Assembly: GCA_039819065.1 (NCBI GenBank)
Contig: JBCBSS010000123.1
Span: forward strand, 1-24,666
From: JBCBSS01 sp039819065
GTDB lineage: Bacteria; Bacteroidota; Bacteroidia; Cytophagales; Cyclobacteriaceae
Length of the DNA: 24,666 nucleotides
Direction of reading: 5' to 3'
In this document: in pieces, positions 16,459 to 23,568 of the stretch
Layout of the letters: each line of letters begins with the position of its first letter
Numbering within the stretch: position 1 is the stretch's first letter
The notes under the pieces: model-generated
What the model was told of the DNA's origin: nothing
Seen by the model: the letters and a program-made list of their open reading frames with translations, nothing else
Database searches by the model: none
Program-made: the position numbers and the translations under genes

Positions 16459-16489
16459 TAATTAATCAGGTATTCGCATTAATTAATGC
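16459..16489. promoter_or_regulatory. Paired TAATTAAT sites and 14-bp palindrome before the permease
   Basis: TAATTAAT occurs at 16459-16466 and 16480-16487, 21 bases apart. The second copy is the centre of the perfect palindrome GCATTAATTAATGC (16476-16489), 53 bases before the permease ATG. Two AT-rich sites two helical turns apart fit an operator or an A/T-rich promoter element. Confidence 0.4.
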
Positions 16490-16541
16490 TGACTCCTATT
16501 TATCTGGTTAGCATTAGACTTAAGGTAAAAACCGTAAAGTC

Positions 16542-18968
16542 ATGCTGGTCAACTTCTTAACCTCCTCATGGAGGAACCTGAAAAGCAACTGGGGTATCAC
16601 GCTACTCAATGTACTGGGTTTAAGTACAGGTATTACTGTCTTCCTTTTTATCCTTTCCTATTGCCAACTAGAATGGTCTTACGATACCTTTCATCGTGAC
16701 GCCAATCGCATATATCGACTAAACCTCGCCCTGGACAGTGAAGGTGCAGAGCCTTATTCAGGCGCAGCCGTATTTCCTGGGGTTGGCCCTGCCTTTCAGG
16801 ACGAACTGGAAGAAGTAGAAGACTTCTGCCGCGTGGTACCCATTTGGGGCTATGGTGGCGTCATTCAGTATGAAGAAAACTTTTTCGAGCAGCGCTACAT
16901 CCACTATGTCGACGAGCATTTCTTTACATTCTTTTCCTTTGACTTGCTAGAAGGCAACCCGGAGTACGCCTTAAAAGAATTGCATACACTAGTGATTTCT
17001 AAAAGCTTGAGCGAGAAGCTTTTTGGAGACGCCAATGCCCTTGGAAAACAGGTCAAAGTCAGGTCCCGTGACGGGGAAGAAGATTATGAAGTGACAGGGG
17101 TTTATGACGATGGCGTTGCGACACACCTGAAAGCCGATGTACTGCTCTCCTACCCATCTTTGGTACACCTCGAAGTAGTAGGTCAAGAAGCTTGGACCAA
17201 TTGGGTGTGGTTTGACTACATCACTTACATCAAAGTCCAACCCAATACGGATGCGAATCTACTCCAAGCCAAGTTCGCTCCGTTAATTGATAAGTACAGA
17301 GGCAGCAAAGAAAGAGGTAGCAATAGAATGGCTTTCCAACTGCAACCGCTACAGGATATTCATTTGTATTCTAATATCAACCAGGAAATCGCACCAAATG
17401 GCGATGGACGAGTCACCAACTTCCTCATGATCATTGGGGTATTTGTTCTCATCATTGCCTGGATCAACTATATCAACCTTTACACCGCCAAAGCCACTGA
17501 AAGGGCCAAAGAAGTAGGTGTTCGAAAAACACTGGGCGCTAGAAAGAGCAGTCTGATCACGCAATTTTTTGTTGAAGCCGCTTTAATGAATCTATTGAGC
17601 GTAGCGGCCGCTTTAGTTTTGCTGGTTGTATTGACCCCTGTTTTGTTGAGATTAACGGAAAATGAACTACCCATTTTCTCACTAACCACCTATCAATTCT
17701 GGCTTTCTATATTGATGCTATGGTCGATTAGTACTGTTTCATCGGGCCTATACCCGGCACTGATCATTGCCAGATTCAACCCGTTGAAGGCATTAAAACA
17801 AAAAGGAAATCAATCTGGCAGCGGCCGGCTCAGGAAAACACTGGTAGCCTTTCAATTCCTGGCCACATCGCTACTTTTAGGAGGTACGGCAGTGGTATAT
17901 CAGCAACTCAGCTTTATGAACCAACAGGCACTCGGTGTAGATACAGCGCAGGTAGTAGTGATTGAAACACCAAATTACTCCGGGGATCATGATGCTTATG
18001 TCCGCTCATTGAAACTGTTCAAAGAAAGCCTAAATACCAGAAGTGCAGTAATTGGTGTTTCCTATTCAAGTGAAGTGATTAGTGAGCAGGTGGGTTGGAG
18101 AGGCAGTTCTTATTACCTGAAAGGTCATGATGAGCAGGCAGAGCGAAAGATCGTCTTCAAAATGAATGTGGATGAACAATACCTCGATTTCTATGATGTT
18201 GACTTTCTGGCTGGACGGAATTACCAACAACCTGCTGATAGTCAATACGTCATCATCAACCAGGCAGCGCTAGCACTGTATGATATCGCGCAACCGGATG
18301 ATGCCTTAGGCGAAATGATCTTCGTAACCGGTGCAGATACACTGGCCATACTAGGGGTGGTAGGTAATTACTACCAAGAGAGTTTAAAAGAAGGTTTTAA
18401 ACCGACAGTATACCTCTACATGGATGAGGAAATCGCCAAATTGTCTGTTCGGCTGGCATCGAATAGCATAGAAGAATTTATCAGTTACGCCCAGCAACAA
18501 TTCCAAACCTATTTCCCCAATATGCCATTCGATTATGCAGTATTGGACGACCTATTAGCGCAAAGGCATCGCAATGAAAAGCAGTTTCTCAGTCTCTTTA
18601 ACCTCTTTGCGCTCATTGCTATCATTATTGCTTTGCTTGGCTTGCTAGGGCTTACCCACTATATGGCCATCAAGCGGCAAAAAGAAATGGGTATCCGCAA
18701 AGTACTTGGGTCCAGCGTCGATCAAATCGTCACTTTGGTCTTTCAGGATTTTGCCAAGCTTGTACTGATAGGTAATCTTTTGGCTATCCCCTTACTCTAT
18801 TGGACCGCTGGAGAATGGCTTAATCAGTTTGCTTTTAAAATCAGCTTTAATTGGCTCATACCCATTCTATCGCTAGTAATCAGTCTGGTCTGTGCACTGG
18901 CTTTCTCGTTGGTAAATTTACGCAAGCTAGGAAGGGTCAACCCCGCCGAAGTGCTGAAATATGAGTGA
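16542..18968 (+). CDS. FtsX/MacB-like ABC transporter permease without prefix domain
   Basis: This inner-membrane permease of 808 residues has two MacB/FtsX units. The first membrane helix (about 17-40) carries NVLGLSTGITVFLFI, and a periplasmic core follows to about 285. A cluster of helices contains the coupling motif ERAKEVGVRKTLGA (about 320-334). A second periplasmic core and a second helix cluster follow, with KRQKEMGIRKVLG (from about 711). The C-terminal NPAEVLKYE is the usual family ending. The ATPase partner is not in the window. Unlike the permease at 4934-7519 it lacks the N-terminal prefix domain and a PadR gene. It lies downstream of histidine kinase 3, 192 bases away with its own candidate control sites, so co-transcription is possible but not shown. 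Export of peptides or lipids, or envelope-stress sensing, would be typical. Confidence 0.9.
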   Translation: MLVNFLTSSWRNLKSNWGITLLNVLGLSTGITVFLFILSYCQLEWSYDTFHRDANRIYRLNLALDSEGAEPYSGAAVFPGVGPAFQDELEEVEDFCRVVPIWGYGGVIQYEENFFEQRYIHYVDEHFFTFFSFDLLEGNPEYALKELHTLVISKSLSEKLFGDANALGKQVKVRSRDGEEDYEVTGVYDDGVATHLKADVLLSYPSLVHLEVVGQEAWTNWVWFDYITYIKVQPNTDANLLQAKFAPLIDKYRGSKERGSNRMAFQLQPLQDIHLYSNINQEIAPNGDGRVTNFLMIIGVFVLIIAWINYINLYTAKATERAKEVGVRKTLGARKSSLITQFFVEAALMNLLSVAAALVLLVVLTPVLLRLTENELPIFSLTTYQFWLSILMLWSISTVSSGLYPALIIARFNPLKALKQKGNQSGSGRLRKTLVAFQFLATSLLLGGTAVVYQQLSFMNQQALGVDTAQVVVIETPNYSGDHDAYVRSLKLFKESLNTRSAVIGVSYSSEVISEQVGWRGSSYYLKGHDEQAERKIVFKMNVDEQYLDFYDVDFLAGRNYQQPADSQYVIINQAALALYDIAQPDDALGEMIFVTGADTLAILGVVGNYYQESLKEGFKPTVYLYMDEEIAKLSVRLASNSIEEFISYAQQQFQTYFPNMPFDYAVLDDLLAQRHRNEKQFLSLFNLFALIAIIIALLGLLGLTHYMAIKRQKEMGIRKVLGSSVDQIVTLVFQDFAKLVLIGNLLAIPLLYWTAGEWLNQFAFKISFNWLIPILSLVISLVCALAFSLVNLRKLGRVNPAEVLKYE

Positions 18969-19028
18969 TAGGCTGGATCACTTGTATCGACAAATCTTTC
19001 TAATTGAGCTAAAGACATTCATGCCACT

Positions 19029-19087
19029 GTTGGAGTTGTCTCCAACAGCATCTTTGTTGAATAATACTCGTTAGAGACAACTCCAAC
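19029..19087. repeat. REPIN-like palindromic element, copy 1
   Basis: GTTGGAGTTGTCTC (19029-19042) and its inverse GAGACAACTCCAAC (19074-19087) flank a 31-base spacer. The left arm also forms its own hairpin, TGTTGGAG-TTGT-CTCCAACA (19028-19047). Similarity to copy 2 extends outward, from about 19011 (AAAGACA, TTCATGCC) to about 19100. Two inverted hairpin units around a short spacer is the plan of REP doublets mobilised in trans by RAYT transposases; none is in the window. Confidence 0.7.
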
Positions 19088-19136
19088 AAGGGCTAAAAAG
19101 AATGCTGCGTATCAAAGTGGGTATCCTTTTTGTAAA

Positions 19137-19166
19137 AAGAAGGGGTCGTTTTAATTCCCCCTTCTT
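19137..19166 (-). terminator. Hairpin with T-tract on the minus strand
   Basis: AAGAAGGGG (19137-19145) and CCCCTTCTT (19158-19166) are perfect 9-base inverted repeats. Read on the minus strand the stem is followed by TTTTT, as in a rho-independent terminator. No minus-strand gene ends here, but transcripts of the 20245-23376 operon would run this way. On the plus strand it lies 170 bases after the permease stop without a T-tract. Confidence 0.5.
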
Positions 19167-19430
19167 CACATATAAATGAAAACTAGCTATTTCTAACTCC
19201 ATAATTGCCAGCAATCATTGTCTTAAATGAGTCTTACGACTTGTTCAGCGTAGTATTTTAAGGTCACCATAATTGAGGGTCGAATGTCTGACTGCGAGCA
19301 TGAGCTGTACATTCTACTTACTACTAACCAATAACAAAAAATTAAAAAGGTTAACCGTATGTAGGCAGAGGTTGTAGAATACTTATCTTCGATTCCAATA
19401 TCAGTATCATTTGGTTCAGTGCCACTTTTG

Positions 19431-19457
19431 TCCCCCGCTGGCGGAGGTTGGGGGTGG
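19431..19457. repeat. CCCCCGCTGGCGG dispersed-type repeat
   Basis: TCCCCCGCTGGCGGAGG followed by TTGGGGG forms a nested imperfect palindrome: CCGC-TG-GCGG inside, and CCCCC/GGGGG outside. GC-rich elements of this form are scattered in intergenic DNA of Bacteroidota. It lies 35 bases before the secreted protein's start. Confidence 0.45.
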
Positions 19458-19491
19458 AAGCAAAAAAAAATTGAACCCAACCTAGATCAAC

Positions 19492-20055
19492 ATGAAAAGC
19501 ACAATATTCTACCTGTCAATGGTTATGCTCCTCCTTTCGCTTGAGAGTAATGCACAAAATATAACTTACTTGCATATTGAAAAGGCAAAGCTAAACGACA
19601 GCCTATCGTACGTGGCTTCTATTCAATTTCAAGAGAATACAGTAAGGATAACTATAGCTTACGCTTATACGAACCTAAGCGGAAGTCCCATAGTGGCCGA
19701 AGATAGGGTGCAGCGTATCAAACTGACTGAAAAAGAAAAACAATCATTAGCTCAACATATCAGGACTAGCGTTGATCAATCCAATCTGCTTAAACCTACT
19801 AAGGCCAAATCCACCAGATACCTCTTTAAAGACAACTTGTTTGAGCAGGTTCCTGAGAATACCAAGGTTAATGTGATAATCAGAGATGGGCAACATTACA
19901 TTTTAGAATATCAACTTAATACGGGAGATCAGATAAGGGAGGAAGAACTTGACGTATATTTTGAGAAAGAAAGGTTGGATAAAATAATGTTCAACCCATT
20001 TGAGGATTTCATCGAAAAGAAGAATAGAGCTTACCGAAGTCCTTTTAGCAATTAG
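19492..20055 (+). CDS. Secreted protein of unknown function
   Basis: This is a protein of 187 residues with a clear signal peptide (about 1-21: MKS start, hydrophobic IFYLSMVMLLLSL core, then SNAQ), so it is exported to the periplasm or beyond. There is no lipoprotein Cys, no later membrane helix and no sorting domain. The mature part looks like a mixed beta/alpha domain with strands such as YVASIQF, VRITIAYAY, VNVIIRD and YILEYQL and a charged C-terminus. No known family was recognised. It stands alone between two REPIN-like elements and is convergent with the sigma-factor operon. The ATG at 19492 directly precedes the signal peptide and is the natural start. Confidence 0.7.
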   Translation: MKSTIFYLSMVMLLLSLESNAQNITYLHIEKAKLNDSLSYVASIQFQENTVRITIAYAYTNLSGSPIVAEDRVQRIKLTEKEKQSLAQHIRTSVDQSNLLKPTKAKSTRYLFKDNLFEQVPENTKVNVIIRDGQHYILEYQLNTGDQIREEELDVYFEKERLDKIMFNPFEDFIEKKNRAYRSPFSN

Positions 20056-20117
20056 AGTCGTAAAACCAGCCGATGCCTTTGTACTTTCTGGCTCCAAAGA
20101 CACCGATTCATGCCGCT

Positions 20118-20176
20118 GTTGGAGTTGTCTCCAACAGCATCTTTGTTGAATAATACTCTTTGGAGACAACTCCAAC
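20118..20176. repeat. REPIN-like palindromic element, copy 2
   Basis: GTTGGAGTTGTCTCC (20118-20132) and GGAGACAACTCCAAC (20162-20176) are perfect 15-base inverted repeats. The element matches copy 1 at 19029-19087 in the same orientation, including the spacer AGCATCTTTGTTGAATAATA, with few differences. It lies between two convergent genes (stops at 20055 and 20245), the usual place for REP elements, where it may also help end transcription. Confidence 0.72.
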
Positions 20177-20244
20177 GAGGGCAAAGAAAATCATTATCAG
20201 TTAAATAGTATCCCTCACTACGCACACTTCTCACTCAAAACTCC

Positions 20245-20805
20245 TCACCTTCCTCTCTTCACCAAGTCTACTACATCATTTTGCTCAGCCAGGGATCTGC
20301 CTTTAAATATTCTTTTCCGCTTTTTCGGCTCCTCCTTAGCCGTGCTTAGGTAGACGGGTATTTTGACCACTCTTTCCAGAAAAACCGTATCGGGAGGTAA
20401 TTCTATTTCTACAGTATCGATTTGTACCGGCGAGGGCAAATACACTTCCCGTTCCACAAAGACCGGTTTTTCTATTAAAACCTGCTTGGCCGGAATCAAG
20501 AACCAGATCACCAACAGCAGAATAACTGGTGCAATGACAGCATAGGCAGGAATACGATAGTTGATGAATGCCACTCCGGTCGACTTATGCTTAGCCTTGA
20601 ATTGAGCCATTAATCGCCTTTTGGAAGAGGTTTTTAATGGCATTTCTCTTTCTGACTGAGCGGTACGCACCAGATCATATAGTCTCATATAAGCCGCCTC
20701 TCCTCCTATTTGATCGTTTACCCAAGCCCTTTCAGCATCTTCCAATGCGTCGTAGGTCTTATTCCTGATCAAGTATTCTAATCCTTTAAATGCTTCCTTG
20801 TCCAT
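20245..20805 (-). CDS. Single-pass membrane protein, probable anti-sigma factor
   Basis: This is a protein of 186 residues with a charged N-terminal part (1-80), one membrane helix (about 85-105: IPAYAVIAPVILLLVIWFLI) and a C-terminal part rich in Val, Pro and Glu that would be outside the cytoplasm. No zinc-binding HxxxCxxC anti-sigma motif is present and no family was recognised from sequence alone. The gene starts one codon after the ECF sigma factor stop (TGA-GTT-ATG) in the same frame. That placement and topology are those of an anti-sigma factor holding the sigma factor at the membrane. The ATG at 20805 is the natural start. The role is inferred from context. Confidence 0.65.
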   Translation of the reverse strand: MDKEAFKGLEYLIRNKTYDALEDAERAWVNDQIGGEAAYMRLYDLVRTAQSEREMPLKTSSKRRLMAQFKAKHKSTGVAFINYRIPAYAVIAPVILLLVIWFLIPAKQVLIEKPVFVEREVYLPSPVQIDTVEIELPPDTVFLERVVKIPVYLSTAKEEPKKRKRIFKGRSLAEQNDVVDLVKRGR

Positions 20806-20808
20806 AAC

Positions 20809-21378
20809 TCAAACAATTTGATCTTCTTTTACTGATTTGGCTAACTGCTGCTTGATGTAGAATAGCCGTGATTTTACCGTACCCTCCGAAATTTCGAAAA
20901 GCTGAGCCAACTCTTTGATTGACAACTCCTGTTGATACCGAAGTAGAAAGAGTTCTCTTTTGTCTTCATCCATAACCGCCAGGGTCTTGTGCAACGAATC
21001 CATCAACAACTGCTCATCCAGCATTTGCTCGGCCTTAGGCAATTGTACCTGCTGCGTGTCCAGTTGGGCTAAGAATGCTTGCTCAAACTGTTGTTTGCGA
21101 TAGGCGTTTTTGCACATATTGGAAGCAATCCGAAAGAGCCAGGGTACAAAGGCATATTGATCATTATACAACTCAGGCTTTTCGATCAGCTTGGTAAATA
21201 CCTCTTGTACACTATCCTCGGCCATTTGCTCATCTGACCATAGCATTCTATAAAAGAATGATTTCAGCCTTTTCGCATAGCGGTCATAAATGGCCGAAAA
21301 AGCGCGATGATCCCCATTTTGTATGAGGATCATCAACTGCTCGTCTGACTGCTTCTTATAGTTTGTGAATAGACCCAA
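20809..21378 (-). CDS. ECF-type RNA polymerase sigma factor (sigma-70 family)
   Basis: This is an extracytoplasmic-function sigma factor of 189 residues that directs RNA polymerase to a small set of promoters. Region 2 runs from about residue 25 to 97 (AFSAIYDRYAKRLKSFFY, then DSVQEVFTKLIEK and FVPWLFRIASNMCKNAYRK). Region 4 is near 135-185 (ELFLLRYQQELSIKELAQL, then ISEGTVKSRLFYIKQQLAK). The start is a TTG at 21378, directly after the TAG of the upstream gene; the N-terminus MGLFTNYKKQSDEQLM is what this family usually shows, so a later start is unlikely. A probable anti-sigma membrane protein follows. Translation probably depends on ribosomes finishing the upstream gene. Confidence 0.93.
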   Translation of the reverse strand: MGLFTNYKKQSDEQLMILIQNGDHRAFSAIYDRYAKRLKSFFYRMLWSDEQMAEDSVQEVFTKLIEKPELYNDQYAFVPWLFRIASNMCKNAYRKQQFEQAFLAQLDTQQVQLPKAEQMLDEQLLMDSLHKTLAVMDEDKRELFLLRYQQELSIKELAQLFEISEGTVKSRLFYIKQQLAKSVKEDQIV

Positions 21379-23376
21379 CTATTCTTCGATTACTTCCATG
21401 AACAACCTGAACCCAACTGCCGTGTCAGGCCCTTCATAGTTATTTATACTAGTGATGGTAGACTCTTCCGCAGGATGGTTCCAGCTTCCTCCCATGGCCT
21501 TGCCCTCTTGGTCTGTCATTTCTGCTACATTGCCTACTACATCATATAATCCCATTTTGTTGGCAAAATAACTAGCCACTGGCGAAGTGAATGTGAAACC
21601 ATCCCCTATTGCGGCACCATGAGGACAGACCTTTTCAGCCGGGGTTTTCACATTAGCCAGATAACAGTCTTTCGTGTTCTGTATTTGGTCCCTGTATTCG
21701 AAACCCCACTGCCACCATGGATACAATATTTTATAATCTTTTAATGGATACTTTTTCAACGTTTTCGACTTACCCGGTTCCGCATTGGCCTCCACCGTGT
21801 TTTCTTCCAGGTTCCACGATGTAAACCCTTTGAAGCCGAGTGCTGCCATCGTCCATTCCTTCCTGGTGGGCAACCGGAACTGAACGCGCTTATATTCACG
21901 GCCCTCTTGGGCGTTATATTGCTCCGTGAGCCATTCACAATAGATCTTGGCACCTTCGAAAGGAATGTTCATCACCGGGTAGTCAGCATAGCTCTTTTGC
22001 TTACTCTTCTTGTCCTTTGGCCTTTCTACATGGGTGAACAGGTAGGTCTTGAGCCAGGTGGTAGTGATTTCATCAAAACCTGAGATATCGATACGTGCTT
22101 TACTTAGAAGGTCGGTATGCCCCTGGGCCTCAAGGTAATCGATAAAAGCTTTATAGTCTTCGGTGGTCACTTCCACTTCGGATGCATAAAGGTTGTCCTT
22201 CACCTTTTTCATTTTGTGGTCCAGCTTTTTGAAATCGTAGTCGGCCGGAACAAACTTTTTCACCGTTGTGCGATCGTTGATCAACATCTGTAGGCGTGTT
22301 TTCAATTGAGAACGATCAGCTATGCGTAGCAATTGCCCTTCCCACTCCTCTACTTTTACATCGTCACCTAATTGGTCGTAGTATTCCTTCATCAATAAAA
22401 AGGGAACGATATAATTGGTTTCGTAAACTTTACCGGTGGCTGTCTTCGGCTCTCCATTGAAGTCTACGGTCAAATAGTCCATCAGGAATTTCTGTTCTAC
22501 GTTTTCCTTAAGGGCAGAATAGTTATCAAACGAATTGCCATTCAGATAAGAAGTGAGTCCTACCACATAGAGCCTGTCCTGAATATTGCTCAGGTGCTCA
22601 GAGGGAAGTGTTAGTGCATAGTAGAATGCTACCTCTGGGTTGAGCAAAGGCAAAGAGCGGCTAAGTGTAGTCCGATTGAATGGAGTAGCTAAACGATCTA
22701 CGCCCTTTAAACCATTTTGCTCAGACCACTGTGTCAGATAATTGGTATTCTCGGCCAGATCGAGGTTCAACACTTTTACATCAGGCCGTACGCCCATTAC
22801 ATCCTGTAGCATCCAAACCGGTACAGTAGTATGCTCTCCTTCAACCACAAGGACGCCGTCCTCTCCTACCGACATCAGTACATTGTATGAATAATTAAGC
22901 AGGCTAGGGTAAATCAGTTGCTTCTCGTAAAGCGACTGTCCCAAAGCTTGTCTTTCCGTACGATCTAATTCAAATTCGGCCAGCATCAGACGATCAGGAA
23001 TAACGGCATTTTGATCCGGAGCCACCTCAACAGCCGTTTTCAGCGCTTCCAATCCCTCATCACTCCAGCCCAATTGTAAAGCCTGTGCGTAATGCGATTC
23101 GTAAGAGTCGTTGAACTGTGTTTCTATCTGGTTACTGATGCGCTTTAGTAATGCCGGTTCAGCTTGCGCATAGTGGGCTGCCCTGAAGTATTCCAACCAG
23201 CCAGCCTGATCATCCGGGTTTTCGAGAAGAAATTCCTGCCAGGCGCGCAGTTTTTCTTCGTACCAACCGCGTGCTTTAATTTCAGTTAGTTTTGAAGGAA
23301 TCACTTCAGGCCTTGATAAGGCATGAGCAGACATGCCGTATCCGAGGAAGCAAAGTATGATGAGTATCTTTTTCAT
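21379..23376 (-). CDS. Secreted protein with SUMF1-fold C-terminal domain
   Basis: This is an exported protein of 665 residues with a signal peptide (1-19, cut at AHA|LS). The N-terminal part (about 30-160) is helical and TPR-like. Residues 175-206 (LVVEGEHTTVPVWMLQDVMG and on) resemble the C-terminal part of DUF2723/TMEM260 proteins. From about 399 to 660 lies a formylglycine-generating-enzyme fold: EVTTEDYKAFI, RLPTRKEWTMAALG, GLYDVVGNVAEM, GGSW (629-632) and a final GFRLF. The paired Cys of true formylglycine-generating enzymes are missing after GGSW, so a structural or binding role is more likely, as for the SUMF1-type GldJ/GldK gliding proteins. It heads the operon with the sigma factor and shares its frame, only a TAG apart. 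Confidence 0.85.
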   Translation of the reverse strand: MKKILIILCFLGYGMSAHALSRPEVIPSKLTEIKARGWYEEKLRAWQEFLLENPDDQAGWLEYFRAAHYAQAEPALLKRISNQIETQFNDSYESHYAQALQLGWSDEGLEALKTAVEVAPDQNAVIPDRLMLAEFELDRTERQALGQSLYEKQLIYPSLLNYSYNVLMSVGEDGVLVVEGEHTTVPVWMLQDVMGVRPDVKVLNLDLAENTNYLTQWSEQNGLKGVDRLATPFNRTTLSRSLPLLNPEVAFYYALTLPSEHLSNIQDRLYVVGLTSYLNGNSFDNYSALKENVEQKFLMDYLTVDFNGEPKTATGKVYETNYIVPFLLMKEYYDQLGDDVKVEEWEGQLLRIADRSQLKTRLQMLINDRTTVKKFVPADYDFKKLDHKMKKVKDNLYASEVEVTTEDYKAFIDYLEAQGHTDLLSKARIDISGFDEITTTWLKTYLFTHVERPKDKKSKQKSYADYPVMNIPFEGAKIYCEWLTEQYNAQEGREYKRVQFRLPTRKEWTMAALGFKGFTSWNLEENTVEANAEPGKSKTLKKYPLKDYKILYPWWQWGFEYRDQIQNTKDCYLANVKTPAEKVCPHGAAIGDGFTFTSPVASYFANKMGLYDVVGNVAEMTDQEGKAMGGSWNHPAEESTITSINNYEGPDTAVGFRLFMEVIEE

Positions 23377-23477
23377 AGTGTTTACAAGTTTAAAAATTGA
23401 CGTGACTCCCGGAAAGTCAATCAGCTATACACACGAGAAAGGTGGGGGTTCAATTACTTCAAGAAATTTTAAATTAT

Positions 23478-23499
23478 TTAGCTTAATTCTTAAAGCTAA
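23478..23499. promoter_or_regulatory. Inverted repeat in the divergent spacer
   Basis: TTAGCTT (23478-23484) and AAGCTAA (23493-23499) are perfect inverted repeats in the AT-rich spacer between the SUMF1-type gene and the HNH-like gene, 70 bases before the latter. It may be an operator. No TAnnTTTG match with a good -33 partner was found here. Confidence 0.3.
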
Positions 23500-23568
23500 G
23501 TTTATACTTAGTTCTTTTCATACTACATTTAATATCAGTAATTAAGCAAGACAAATCGATTAGTGGAG

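Larger units (their letters stand above)
18969..19491. other. Intergenic region with a REPIN-like element and a hairpin
   Basis: This spacer of 523 bases has no credible gene. It holds a REPIN-like element (19029-19087), a strong hairpin with a minus-strand T-tract (19137-19166) and a CCCCCGCTGGCGG repeat just before the next gene (19431-19457). The part from 19170 to 19430 shows nothing recognisable. Confidence 0.65.

Noticed and set aside
19223..19480. Minus-strand open frame of 85 codons upstream of the secreted-protein gene
   Set aside because: It begins inside a GC-rich dispersed-type repeat (HPQPPPAGD is typical of its translation) and shows no protein-like pattern.
19029..20176. The two palindromic repeats as a CRISPR array or as ends of a composite transposon
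   Set aside because: There are only two copies 1.1 kb apart with no regular spacers, and no transposase or target-site duplication lies between them.
20052..20234. Minus-strand open frames across REPIN copy 2
   Set aside because: They read through the palindromic element; the positions fit an untranslated 3' region between convergent genes.
21379..23376. SUMF1-domain protein as an active formylglycine-generating enzyme
   Set aside because: The Cys pair needed for catalysis after GGSW is missing and no sulfatase gene is nearby.
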